Positions 43,961 through 53,700 of a stretch of DNA of 63,041 bases are shown in pieces. The stretch is taken from assembly GCA_017459725.1 (NCBI GenBank), contig JAFUCL010000072.1, positions 1-63,041 of the forward strand, written 5' to 3'. Positions within the stretch are counted from its first letter, which is position 1, and each line of letters starts with the position of its first letter. Position numbers and translations under genes: made by a program. The stretch is from Solobacterium sp. Its GTDB lineage: Bacteria > Bacillota_I > Bacilli_A > Erysipelotrichales > Erysipelotrichaceae. The notes under the pieces were generated by a model. It had not been told where the DNA came from. It did not search any database and worked only from the letters and a program-made list of their open reading frames with translations.

Positions 43961-44028
43961 TTGGGTTTCTGAAGATTCCGCGCAGAAACTCCGCGGGGAG
44001 CAGATTAGACAGGCAGTGTATTATGGCG

Positions 44029-44069
44029 AAAAAAAGGACAGATTTGTTCACTGAGCACAATCTGCCCTT
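44029..44069 (-). terminator. Terminator after the PASTA-ABC operon
   Basis: 10-bp stem AGGGCAGATT/AATCTGTCCT (one G-U pair) followed by six or seven T residues on the minus strand, 75 bases beyond the ATPase stop. The bases between (44070-44143) hold nothing recognisable. Confidence 0.8.
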
Positions 44070-44143
44070 CTTGCATATAGTCCTTTGTTAACTTCCGGTT
44101 GTATTCCGGGATTTATACTCCAGATTCGGAACAGAGGGAATCG

Positions 44144-44821
44144 TTACCGGATATCGTTCAGCACGCCGTTCTTCAGCAGGATTCTGCGGTCTGAGAAGCG
44201 GCTGACTTCATTGGAGTGGGTAACAACAATAATTGTTTTGCCGAATCTGTCCGCCAGCATCTGGAACAGACGGATAATCTCCTGTTCCGTTTCCGAGTCC
44301 AGGTTTCCGGTCGGCTCATCCGCAAAGATCAGATCTTCGTTTCCGGCAATGGCACGGGCGATGGCAATACGCTGCTGCTCACCGCCGGAGAGCCTGGAGA
44401 TCATACGGTCTGCTTTGCTTTCCACAATACCGACCATGCGCAGTACGGCATAAGCCAGTTCCTTGTGGTTCGGCGGCAGTTTGTTGTCGGTTTCCGTCAT
44501 TGCCAGCAATACATTCTCAAGTCCGGTCAGATAACTGATCAGGTTGTAGGACTGAAAGACCACACCAACTTTATTGCGGCGGTACTTGGTCAGTCCCATC
44601 TTTGCGATATCTTCCCCGTCATAGTACACGGTGCCGGATTCCTGTTTATCCAGTCCTGCCATAATGCTCAGCAGGGTTGTTTTACCGGAACCGGAAGGTC
44701 CCAGGATGGTATAGAATGTGCCTTCTTCGAATTCGTAGCTCAGATTCTTCAGGATTTCCCTGCGGTATCCGCCGTCGATATATCCGTAGTTGATGTTTTC
44801 CAGTTTCAGGATCGTACTCAT
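44144..44821 (-). CDS. ABC transporter ATP-binding protein (MacB/LolD type)
   Basis: A 225-residue ATPase: Walker A GPSGSGKTTLL near 41-51, Q-loop VVFQSYNLI, signature LSGGEQQRIAIARA, Walker [14 protein letters not shown]-loop VVTHSNEV. This MacB/LolD/FtsE subgroup powers mechanotransmission or lipoprotein/peptide export rather than import. It follows its permease by 13 bases and ends the operon that begins with the PASTA protein. Confidence 0.95.
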   Translation of the reverse strand: MSTILKLENINYGYIDGGYRREILKNLSYEFEEGTFYTILGPSGSGKTTLLSIMAGLDKQESGTVYYDGEDIAKMGLTKYRRNKVGVVFQSYNLISYLTGLENVLLAMTETDNKLPPNHKELAYAVLRMVGIVESKADRMISRLSGGEQQRIAIARAIAGNEDLIFADEPTGNLDSETEQEIIRLFQMLADRFGKTIIVVTHSNEVSRFSDRRILLKNGVLNDIR

Positions 44822-44834
44822 ATCCGCACCCTTC

Positions 44835-46400
44835 TTAATTCTGTTCCAGCAGGATCTGCTTCGGATTCAGACGCATGATCATAATCGAAGGAATCGCAAT
44901 CGCGATCAGAACAACAGCTGTACCCAGTATGTAAATCTCAAGAATCAGGGCCGGTGATACGGAAACCTCATACTTGCTGAGCATGTCATCCTGTGTTACC
45001 TCAGTGAAATAATCCGTGCTGTCATACCAGTAATAGCCTTCATCCGTGGTTTCATATTCCGCATCGGCCGCTGTCTGATAATCGAGAACGGCATCACCGA
45101 CTCGGCCCGCAAGCAGAGAACCGCTGCCTACAGCCAGTGTAAAGCCCAGCAGTGCGATCAGGATCAGCTCTATGAACAGCTGCAGGATTACCTTCAGCTT
45201 CGTAACACCCAGGGAAAGCAGCACACCAATCTCGTATTCTCTTGTTTTCAGCGTCAGTGCCGTAACAAGCGAGATGATGACAACCGCATTCACCACAACG
45301 ATCCATACCACGATATTGGCAAAGAAACTCATCGTATCCAGAGGTCTGGACAGTTTCTTGAATGTCTCATTGTTCGCATTGAGAATCGTATACTCATCAA
45401 GATCTTCACTGTGATCCTTCACGAAGTCTTCCACTTCAAGCGGATCATTCAGCAGGTAAACAACACGGCTCGGCACATCAAACTGCGCAGTGATCTCATC
45501 CATGTCGACTTCGAAGTCCGGATTCTGCATTGCATACATGGAGTACTGGATACTTGCAACCTCAGACTGATACTCCGTATACGCAGTCATCGGAATCAGA
45601 ATGATATTCTTCGGAGACTCATACGGAGACATCCACTGGAAATTCTGTGCATTCGGATCCACGTCATTCTTGGTTTCATAGATACCGACAATTTCCAGCT
45701 CCAGATTCATGTCATCTTCGTTGTACTCCATGCCCGAATCCTTGAGCTGTTTAAGAGTATAGCTGTCCACCGTGGTAATCCGGAAAGTATCCCCTACCCG
45801 GAACCCGTTCTGTTCAGCGAGTTCCTTCGTGATGACTGCCACTTTGGCTGCCGTATCTATTTCATCCTGTGTATAGAACCTGCCGTCGGTAACCGTGAAT
45901 GTTCCTTCCGCCAGCTCAATCATGTTCGGAAACATGTTTGCGTAAAGCATCAGGTTCGGTTCAACATATACAAACTCTTCGCCGCCTTCCGCCGAGGCAT
46001 ACATCTCGCCTTTGTTTTCTTCATTACCGAGCGGCACATTCTCAAATTCAACCGAATACGCAACAGTATTGGTCATGTAGTTGAATGCCTTGACACGTGA
46101 ATCTGTTGTCAGTTTCAGTGCGGAATCTTTATTGATTCGTGGTGAATGCTCGTAAGCTTCATTGATTTCATCTTCATCCGTCAGTGTATCAATGTACTGC
46201 CAGTATGCGTTGTAGTCGGTTTCATAGCTGACAACTGCACGCATCTGCTGTCTGGTCAGAACCTTGGCATTCTCCGCAGCCTGTGAAATACCAAGACCGA
46301 GGATAACAAGATTGCCGATCAGAAAGAAGGTTATGATCAGCAGTACTGTCTTGGTTGGTTTTCTCGTGATGTATCTCCATGCACGCTGAAAAGCATTCAT
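44835..46400 (-). CDS. FtsX/MacB-like ABC permease
   Basis: A 521-residue permease: N-terminal helix (about 20-40), a large extracytoplasmic MacB_PCD-like domain (about 45-360), then three C-terminal helices (about 370-395, 420-445, 485-510) in the FtsX fold (ALTLKTREYEIGVLLSLGVTKLKVI). Type VII ABC systems of this kind couple ATP use to extracellular proteins. The gene follows the PASTA gene by 30 bases, suggesting the exported PASTA domains could be a partner. Confidence 0.92.
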   Translation of the reverse strand: MNAFQRAWRYITRKPTKTVLLIITFFLIGNLVILGLGISQAAENAKVLTRQQMRAVVSYETDYNAYWQYIDTLTDEDEINEAYEHSPRINKDSALKLTTDSRVKAFNYMTNTVAYSVEFENVPLGNEENKGEMYASAEGGEEFVYVEPNLMLYANMFPNMIELAEGTFTVTDGRFYTQDEIDTAAKVAVITKELAEQNGFRVGDTFRITTVDSYTLKQLKDSGMEYNEDDMNLELEIVGIYETKNDVDPNAQNFQWMSPYESPKNIILIPMTAYTEYQSEVASIQYSMYAMQNPDFEVDMDEITAQFDVPSRVVYLLNDPLEVEDFVKDHSEDLDEYTILNANNETFKKLSRPLDTMSFFANIVVWIVVVNAVVIISLVTALTLKTREYEIGVLLSLGVTKLKVILQLFIELILIALLGFTLAVGSGSLLAGRVGDAVLDYQTAADAEYETTDEGYYWYDSTDYFTEVTQDDMLSKYEVSVSPALILEIYILGTAVVLIAIAIPSIMIMRLNPKQILLEQN

Positions 46401-46430
46401 GTCGTTACCTCCTTAATGATTGTGTTTCAA

Positions 46431-48578
46431 TCAGCCGTTGGATGTTTCTTCAGTGGATGATTCCGATGAAGTATCTTCTGTAGCTTCTTCAAATACAGGA
46501 GCGTTATTGTATTCAATTACTGCAGTCCAATTCTTCCCGACTGCTGTCTGAACTGACATGTCAGTCTCGTAAGACCCTTTAGAGATGCCGTTTTCATCAT
46601 AGAATGTAATCCTGACATTCTTGACCGAGCCGTCTTCTACCGCCTTTTCATCTTTAATGACAATTCCGTTTTCAACACACCATTCCCTGATTGTTTTAAA
46701 ATCCCAAAGATCATCAGTATCCAGTATAGGATCCGGAACCGATGTCGGTGTTGGTTCAGCCGTAGGTGTCGGTGTGGGAGCTGGTGTAGGAGTTGCCGGT
46801 ACTGCCCAGTGAATATTAATAATTGCACCTTTAGGAACAATAACCGGGAAATCGGTGTCGTTATTCCTTATGATTCTCTGCTCATTGGACGAATTCGCAT
46901 AATCAATCTCAATGATTGCGCCGTTCGGAAGTGTTGAAGGATATTCATCCACCGAGTATGTCAGTGAATGCGACATACAGAAAGCCTTGATGGATTCCAG
47001 AGACTTCATATTGTCTGCTGTCAGAATCAGCTGGTTGACCGAGCATCCGCCGGTGGAAATCGTATAGGCAATACGGGAATCCAGAGTCAGCGGTCTGCCG
47101 CAGCCGTCCGCCAGATCACTGGTGCCGTAGAGACAGCCGTAGTCAATGATCTGTCCTTCTGTCGGATATTCGTCGGAACAGATATTCCACTGATAATCAC
47201 CGTACTGACCGGCCTGAATGCGTGCACCTTTGGAGTTCACATCATCCACCCAGGCTTTCAGTGCAAGATAGTCTTTGCCGAGCCACTCACGTGAATTTGT
47301 TTCCAGAATCGGCAGATACAGGGAAATCGTCAGCTCCAGTACATCTCCGGCATTCAGAACGGTGCCCGGTGCTGCATTCTGTGCAATAACGGAACCTGCA
47401 GGTGCTTCGTTATAGATGGACTTGGTGACAACCGTAACGTTGTTGTTGCGGTTGGCAGTCCAGGCTTCCAGCTGTTCCTTTGTATAACCGACAAGATTCG
47501 GGATATGGACACCTTTGCCTTTGGAAACGACAACAATAATCGTGTCGCCTTCCTTCATGGTCTCACCCTGCTTCTTGCTGGTGGAGATGATGATATTGTT
47601 TTCAACCGTGTCGCTGTATGTATCCTGACGCTGCAGGAGTACTTTCTTGTTTCTTGCCCATGTTTCAATCTCGGCATAGTTCTTGCCCGTGAAATTATCC
47701 ATGGTGACCTGTCCTGCCGGTGCCGGTCCCTTGGAGTAATAGACGTTCAGGGTTGTGCCGCGTGTGAATTCGGCTTCCGTTCCGTTTTTGACCTGGTAGG
47801 AGATGATTTCACCTTCCGGAACCGTATCACTGTACTGGGCTGTCTTCTTGAACTTGGACAGTTTGTTTTCATTTGCCCATTCCGTGACTTCATCTATATG
47901 CATGGTTGAAATATCCGTGATGAAGGATACTTCCTCGGAAGGATCCGGACCCAGGGATACTGTTACGGTAATCGGGGTGTCAGGTCTGATCTTTTTGCCT
48001 GCCGGAAGACTCTGGTCAATAATAATGTCTTTGTAGTATTCAAGGCTGTATTCTTCCGTTTTGGCCACAGCAGAGTTTTCCATCTTGTTCTGCTTTGCCC
48101 AGTTGGTGAACTTGTCGATCTTTTCGCCGGTGAAATTCTCGACTTTGATCTTCGGGAAAAACAGTATATAACCGGCAATGCCGAGTATGATCAAAGCCAG
48201 CAGTGCAAGCAGACCGATGCCCAGGGGATTGAGATGACGCTTGGGTTTAACGACACGGGTAAACTGTTCCTCGTTGTAGGAATCCGGTCTTCCATCTTCA
48301 TCCGTATACGCATCATCCATCGTATACTCCTCAGGTACTTTGAAAACAGGTTCCTCCTTTACCGCAGAAGGAATCTCAGGTTCTGTCTCTTCATTGACGG
48401 GCGCTTCCGGTTCTTCTTTTACTGGTGCGGTGATCTCCGGTTCTTCATAATCCGGTACATCCGCCGCCGGACGCCGGGGACGGTAATCGTCAATACTGTC
48501 TATCTTAGAAACTTTGCCGGTCTTTTCAGCTTCGACCTGTCTGGCAAGTTCCTGCATAAAATCCATCTTTTCGGGCAT
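46431..48578 (-). CDS. PASTA-repeat membrane protein without a kinase domain
   Basis: A 715-residue protein: acidic Pro/Glu-rich cytoplasmic part (1-115), one membrane helix (about 117-141; GIGLLALLALIILGIAGYILFF), then tandem PASTA-like repeats. Four are clear (starting KVENFTGEK, ISTMHIDEV, VTMDNFTGK, VHIPNLVGY) and two or three are degenerate. A Pro/Thr linker (PTPAPTPTPTAEPTPTS) and a Ser/Glu tail follow. PASTA domains bind peptidoglycan or lipid II. Serine/threonine kinases usually carry them, but no kinase motifs exist here. The start at MPEKMDF (48578) has CGGAGGTG before it. First gene of an operon with an ABC transporter; an ECF-like promoter lies upstream. Confidence 0.9.
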   Translation of the reverse strand: MPEKMDFMQELARQVEAEKTGKVSKIDSIDDYRPRRPAADVPDYEEPEITAPVKEEPEAPVNEETEPEIPSAVKEEPVFKVPEEYTMDDAYTDEDGRPDSYNEEQFTRVVKPKRHLNPLGIGLLALLALIILGIAGYILFFPKIKVENFTGEKIDKFTNWAKQNKMENSAVAKTEEYSLEYYKDIIIDQSLPAGKKIRPDTPITVTVSLGPDPSEEVSFITDISTMHIDEVTEWANENKLSKFKKTAQYSDTVPEGEIISYQVKNGTEAEFTRGTTLNVYYSKGPAPAGQVTMDNFTGKNYAEIETWARNKKVLLQRQDTYSDTVENNIIISTSKKQGETMKEGDTIIVVVSKGKGVHIPNLVGYTKEQLEAWTANRNNNVTVVTKSIYNEAPAGSVIAQNAAPGTVLNAGDVLELTISLYLPILETNSREWLGKDYLALKAWVDDVNSKGARIQAGQYGDYQWNICSDEYPTEGQIIDYGCLYGTSDLADGCGRPLTLDSRIAYTISTGGCSVNQLILTADNMKSLESIKAFCMSHSLTYSVDEYPSTLPNGAIIEIDYANSSNEQRIIRNNDTDFPVIVPKGAIINIHWAVPATPTPAPTPTPTAEPTPTSVPDPILDTDDLWDFKTIREWCVENGIVIKDEKAVEDGSVKNVRITFYDENGISKGSYETDMSVQTAVGKNWTAVIEYNNAPVFEEATEDTSSESSTEETSNG

Positions 48579-48679
48579 GTGCACCTCCGAAACATCAATA
48601 TCCATGATATCAGATTCAACTCCAGAAAAGAACTGCCGCAGGGGAATCTTAATATTCACAGCAGGTGATGTTCTCTCTT

Positions 48680-48711
48680 ATGGAAACACCTGTACACATG
48701 CTAATATGACA
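48680..48711 (-). promoter_or_regulatory. Putative ECF-sigma promoter of the PASTA-ABC operon
   Basis: Minus strand TGTCATA (48711-48705), 16 bases, TGTT (48688-48685) then TCCAT. Preceded by TTTT and followed by the same GGTGTTTCCAT block as before the ECF sigma gene (37320-37351). The leader to the PASTA start is about 100 bases. Confidence 0.6.
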
Positions 48712-48727
48712 AAAAGAAAGGCAGAAA

Positions 48728-49702
48728 ATGAGTATGAATTATACAGCTTATTCCATTTCCGGTGTTTTCTTCGCAGATACGGCGGAGTACACACCTGTTT
48801 ATCACAAAGATGTCATTTACGCACACCGCAGCACAGGTGATCTGAAGCTGCAGATATTTACACCTGTCCGCTCGAATGCCAAACGTGAACCCGTACGCAA
48901 GCTTGCACAGGCACCGGACCCCAAAGCAGAAATGCAGTTCCGGCCGCAGCCTGAAACAAGAAGATTCCCGCTGGTTGTGGATATTCCGGGCTCCGGATGG
49001 AGCGGTACAACCGGGTATGAGCATATTGCCCAGATGGTCACTCTGGCAAAAGCAGGTTTTGTGACAGCCAGTGTTGAATACCGCGGAACGTTCCGGGATG
49101 ATGTGGTTTTCCCTGCTGCCGTGCAGGATGCCCTGGAAGCCCTGCGTTTCATGCGTGCAAATGCGGATACATATCTTGTGGACGCTGATCACTGTGCCTT
49201 CCTCGGCGATTCCTCAGGCGGTCATACAGCTTTGACGGCATCTTTGGCCAACGGACGTGAGAAATTCATAATCGGTGATAATACAGACCAGCGCATGGAT
49301 GTAAACTGCTGTGTTGCTTACTACGGTCCCAATGATATTACGAACCTTGTCAGCGACCGTAAAGCTGAAGGCAAACAGCTCCGTCCGGGTGAAGGTGAAT
49401 TCCCGTTTGAGGCAAGGGAAATCTGGCAGGAGAGCTTCCGTGAAGATCCGGCAGCGTATCTTGCGGATGCGAGTGTGGTCAACTATATTGAGCCGGGCAT
49501 GAAACTGCCTAAATTCATGTTCCTGAACGGTGATGATGATCCGATCATTCCGCTGGCACAGGGTATCCGTTTCTGTCAGAAGATACGTGAATGCGGCGGG
49601 AAAGCTGACTTCTACAAGATCATCGGCGGCGGTCACGGTGTCGGCTGCTGGACAGATGAAATACTCGCAGAAATCGTAAAATTCCTGAAAGCATCCATAT
49701 AA
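48728..49702 (+). CDS. Alpha/beta-hydrolase, esterase (BD-FAE/HSL-like)
   Basis: A 324-residue cytoplasmic alpha/beta-hydrolase. Oxyanion region DIPGSGWSG, nucleophile elbow LGDSSGGHTAL (GxSxG), acid residue in FLNGDDDPIIP, and catalytic His in GGGHGVGCW are all intact. Resembles acetyl-xylan and carboxyl esterases. Plus strand, divergent from the PASTA operon, with a strong terminator behind. The ribosome site (GAAAGG) is modest. Confidence 0.92.
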   Translation: MSMNYTAYSISGVFFADTAEYTPVYHKDVIYAHRSTGDLKLQIFTPVRSNAKREPVRKLAQAPDPKAEMQFRPQPETRRFPLVVDIPGSGWSGTTGYEHIAQMVTLAKAGFVTASVEYRGTFRDDVVFPAAVQDALEALRFMRANADTYLVDADHCAFLGDSSGGHTALTASLANGREKFIIGDNTDQRMDVNCCVAYYGPNDITNLVSDRKAEGKQLRPGEGEFPFEAREIWQESFREDPAAYLADASVVNYIEPGMKLPKFMFLNGDDDPIIPLAQGIRFCQKIRECGGKADFYKIIGGGHGVGCWTDEILAEIVKFLKASI

Positions 49703-49707
49703 TAATC

Positions 49708-49740
49708 AAGCCCGCAGGGAATCCTCCCCGCGGGCTTTGT
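49708..49740 (+). terminator. Terminator after the esterase gene (possibly bidirectional)
   Basis: 8-bp perfect stem AAGCCCGC/GCGGGCTT with an inner GGG/CCC; TTTG on the plus side. Convergent MBL gene ends just beyond it. Confidence 0.75.
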
Positions 49741-49761
49741 TATGCCTTGATTCTTTGTTGT

Positions 49762-50664
49762 TCAGAATACAATACCGTCTTCAGGCTGGTATTTCCTCAC
49801 CTGGTCTTCAAACAGTTCATTTTCACTGTACTGGATATTCGCAAGACCACCGCATACCGGCGTATAGTCCGGATTGCGTGAAGACCCATAGAGCACTGCT
49901 CTGCCCTCAAAGGAGACTGCAGGGACCTTTTCATCCGTTCTCTGCAGGATACGCTCACACATGGCAATCGCATCATCCACAATGCGCTTATCCACACCGC
50001 CCGGTCCGTGACCGCCGTACATCAGATCATACGCATCGGAGAATGTACGAAGATGGTGCAGACTCTTCAGATACTGCTCAATGCTGGTGCTGCCGGAAAG
50101 ACCGAGCAGCGTGTTGATGTTGCAGGCATCGCCGCTGAACAGCATCCGCTCTTTTCTGTACAGGAATACAAGTGTGCCGAAGGTATGACCGGGAACACCG
50201 ATCACTTCCAGTTCCTCATCGCCGAAACGGATCACATCACCGTTATACAGGGGATATGTGACAACCGGTCCCGGCGGGATCACATCATCAAGGGAAAGAT
50301 TTCCGCACGGCATCACTGCGAGCGGTGAAGACTGCCTGGCAAAATCCAGTCTTTTCTGCATATCACTGTGCTGCTTTGCATACATCAGAGGAATGTCATC
50401 CGGGTGGATCCAGCAGCGTCTGTATTCCCATGCCGCACCGGTATGATCCAGATGTCCGTGAGTAAGAACCAGTTCCACCGGCTTGTCCGTCAGTTCGCTG
50501 ACAAACTCCTTCAGTGAACCCACACCGACAAGACCGTCGATCAGAATCGTTTTATCAGCGCTTTCCAGCAGGTAACACTGCTCTCCTCCTCTGCCTTTGA
50601 TCTGCACAACATTGTGTCCGATTTTATAGGCTTCGAAAAAAGCATTTTTGGCAAGCATACGCAT
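49762..50664 (-). CDS. MBL-fold metallohydrolase (glyoxalase II-like)
   Basis: A 300-residue metallo-beta-lactamase-fold protein: THGHLDHTGA (metal ligands 69-74), VIGVPGHTFGTLVFLY with the third His, LFSGDACN with the bridging Asp, and YGGHGPGG with the last His. All seven expected ligands seem present. Substrate unknown. GGAGGATCCCATC precedes the first ATG; a second ATG two codons on is possible. Convergent with the esterase gene, alone in its unit. Confidence 0.88.
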   Translation of the reverse strand: MRMLAKNAFFEAYKIGHNVVQIKGRGGEQCYLLESADKTILIDGLVGVGSLKEFVSELTDKPVELVLTHGHLDHTGAAWEYRRCWIHPDDIPLMYAKQHSDMQKRLDFARQSSPLAVMPCGNLSLDDVIPPGPVVTYPLYNGDVIRFGDEELEVIGVPGHTFGTLVFLYRKERMLFSGDACNINTLLGLSGSTSIEQYLKSLHHLRTFSDAYDLMYGGHGPGGVDKRIVDDAIAMCERILQRTDEKVPAVSFEGRAVLYGSSRNPDYTPVCGGLANIQYSENELFEDQVRKYQPEDGIVF

Positions 50665-50714
50665 GATGGGATCCTCCTGTTTTTCTGTATGTATTCATTA
50701 TACCGTACAGGTGT

Positions 50715-53700
50715 TTACTTTTTCTCTTCGGGAAGAGCGGATGCTGTTTCGCTGACGGAAGAATTCTGCAGAGAATCATATGTTTTCTTTGCGGTGTCAT
50801 ATGCCTTCTTTGCACTGTCGCGGGAAGCCTTTGCCTCCTTCAGCTGGGTTTCCGCAGTACTGAGGGCAGCGGTGATCTTTCCGGCTTCCGCAATCTTTTC
50901 TTCTGCTTTAGTCACTTCCTGAGCAGCAGTTTCAACGGCTTCTTCCGCAGCGGTGACTGCCTGTTCCGCCTCCGCAACTTTCTCTTCATTTACAGTAACT
51001 TCCGCACTGCTCTCTTTCAGTTCCGCAGCAGCTGTCTCTTTCTCTTCTTCAGCCTGCTGCACGGCTTCCTGCATGGCATTCTCCGCATCTGCCACGGCTT
51101 CCTGCAGATCCTTCTCTGCATCATCTGCTGTCTTTTCGGATTCAGCCACAGCTTCATCACGCACGGCTGCTGCCGCATCCAGCTCTGCCTGTCTGTCCGC
51201 TTCAGCTGCTTCTGCGGTTTCGGTGTATGCCTGTTCCGCTGTTTCTTCAGATGCCGCAAGATCCGCCTCTGCCGTACTGAGAGATTCACTGTATTCCTCT
51301 TCAGCCTTGGTGAGGGCTTCGTCCATTTCCGTCTGTGCTTCTGCAGATGCATCTTCAACAATGGTGCTGCTCTCGGCTTCTTCAAGAGCTTCGGCTGCTT
51401 CACTCACCTGGGCATCAAGCTTCTCCTTTTCAGCATTCACTGCTTCTTCTGCTTCAGACACGGTATCTTCCGCAGCTGTTACGGTCTGTTCTGCTTCCGC
51501 AAGCTGTTCTTCCTTCTCACTCACTGTTGATTCGCCTGCTTCAACTGCCTGCGCTGTCTGCTGCACATCTGCCGCGGCTGCTTCAGCACTTTCTTCTGCG
51601 GTGACTGCTTCAGCTGCTGCGTCTTCTTTTTTTCTGTCTGCTTCCTGCACAGCATCCTCTGCTTCGGCGACAAGTTCCGCTGTTCCGGTATAGGTCAGAT
51701 TGGCTTCCGTGAGAACTTTGCTCATGGCTTCCGCTTCCCGGACAGCAGCGGCGACTTTTTCTTCAGCCTTCCGGACAGCTTCTTCATCTACGGTCACACC
51801 GTCGGGATTGCCGTTCAGCGCTTCCAGATCCGTCTGTGCTTCCGCCAGCGCACTTTCCGCAGCAGTCTTCGCATTCATCACACTGTTGTAGTAGTTCATG
51901 AAGATTTCGTAGTACTCATCCACCGTATAGGCAGTCCTGTCATCGGGACAGGAGGTGTTTTTGTATTCCCTGTATGTTCCGTTGTTGTCATACCATTTGA
52001 TCATATCCCCGTATTCAAATTCCTGGGCATAGGCAGGATGGTTTTTGCTGTCATAGGTGACTGCGAAACCTGTTGTTTCATAATCGGGATCAACCAGCTG
52101 TGTGTAATGACCTGTCTCTTCACTGCCGCCTTCTTCGAATGTTCTCTTTTCCCTGACATACCAGCCGCTGTATGCGGACAGTTCAGACTTCAGGACATCC
52201 GTATCCCCGTAGTAACCGCTTCTTTCGACCTTTTTTGGCAGTGAGTAACTCCAGGCAAGATTTTCACCGGTGGACCACTTGATATTCACAGCATTCAGAC
52301 CGCCGTCTTCATAAACCCAGTGATTATAGCCTTCCTCGTAGGGATCAGCGGAATGCACGGCGTTTGCCTGGGCAATGGCCATCATCGTGTTGCTGACTTT
52401 GAGCGGTTCAAGACCGGGGAAGTTGTCGTCTGTTGTGCGCAGGGTGTTGCCGGTTTTGATCATCTCAATGGAAATCTTCATCAGATCAAGACTGGTCGCA
52501 TCATGTTCATCACCGAGTTTGATACGGCGGGCTGTTTCAACCTCATTTGACATCATGTAATCAATGGCCTGCATGGCTTCTTGGGCACCCTGGGCTTCAA
52601 AGAAACCGTAGGAACCCTTATCCACCTGTTCCTGTGCTTCCTGCAGGGCACTTTCTGCTTCTGCTGCACGTGCCCGGGCAGCTGCCAGCTTAGCTTCATA
52701 ATCCGTATCCGGGGATCCTGCTTTGGCTGTTTCAAGATCCTGCTCCGCGGCTGCTTTCTTCTTCTCGGCTGCTTCCACATTGCGCTGTGCTTCTGCTACG
52801 GCTTTGCCGGCTGCTTCGTGATCTGCACCTGCTGATTCAAGATTCGCCTTTGCTTTGGCAAGTTCAGCCTCAGCATCCTTCAGAGCTTTATCAGCTGCGT
52901 CTTTTTCCGCTTCGGCCGTACGCAGATCTTTCTGTGCCTGCTCTGCCTGTGTCTTCAGCTGTGCAAGCTCCTGTTCAGCTGCCTGCAGTTCATCGGCAGC
53001 GTTTTCCTTTGCGGCAATGGCAGCCTTCTGTCCGGCCAGTGCTTTTTCGTAGTTTGCCTGGGCATCTTTATACGCATCGGAATCCAGTGCCTCAAGTGCT
53101 TCATCATAGGCAGCTTTGGCCGCCGCAATATTCTCACTGCGCTTGGCTTCTGCGGCAGCTACCTTTTCGTCATAGCATTTCTGTGCTTCGGCAGCGGCTT
53201 CATCACGGGCTGCTTTGGCTGCCGCCAGAGCTTCTTCATACGCTGCGTTTGCTGTTTCAGAAGCTGCTGTACGCACGGCATCGGCAGCTGTTACTTTATC
53301 CGCATATGCCGCATCGGCTGCACCTTTGGCATCCTCATATGCCTGCATGGCTTCCTCGTAGATGGATTTACTGCGGGCCATGGCTTCATCATAGATGCGC
53401 TGTGCTTCCGCGACCGCCTGATCATACACGGCCTGTTCTTTGGATACCGCATTGGCATACACTGTTTCAATGTCGCTTTTCGCGGTACTGAAACCTGCGG
53501 CAGCCTGCGCAATTGCCTTTGCATAGTCATCACGGGCGGTTTCCAGTCTGGCCGCGGCCTGATCACGCTGTGCCTCAGCTATCGCAAGGACTGCCTTCTT
53601 CTGTCCCGCTGCAGCCTTGGCATCTTCAACGATATCTTCACTGCCGCTCTGTGCCTGCTTTTCCTGCAGGGCTGACTCTGCCGCAGCATACGCAGATTTA

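Noticed and set aside
48680..48720. Reading the ECF-like element as a plus-strand promoter (GGAAAC ... ) for the esterase gene
   Set aside because: The second copy (37320-37351) would then point into a terminator hairpin and no gene; both copies make sense only toward the minus strand. A TGC-TAATAT box may serve the esterase instead.
50953..51693. Ser/Ala-rich plus-strand frame opposite the coiled-coil protein
   Set aside because: A mirror image of the Ala/Glu-rich codons on the other strand; no start signals.
52600..53700. Tandem DNA repeats within the coiled-coil gene
   Set aside because: Only low-complexity Ala/Glu/Lys heptad-like coding; I see no exact repeated unit of fixed length.
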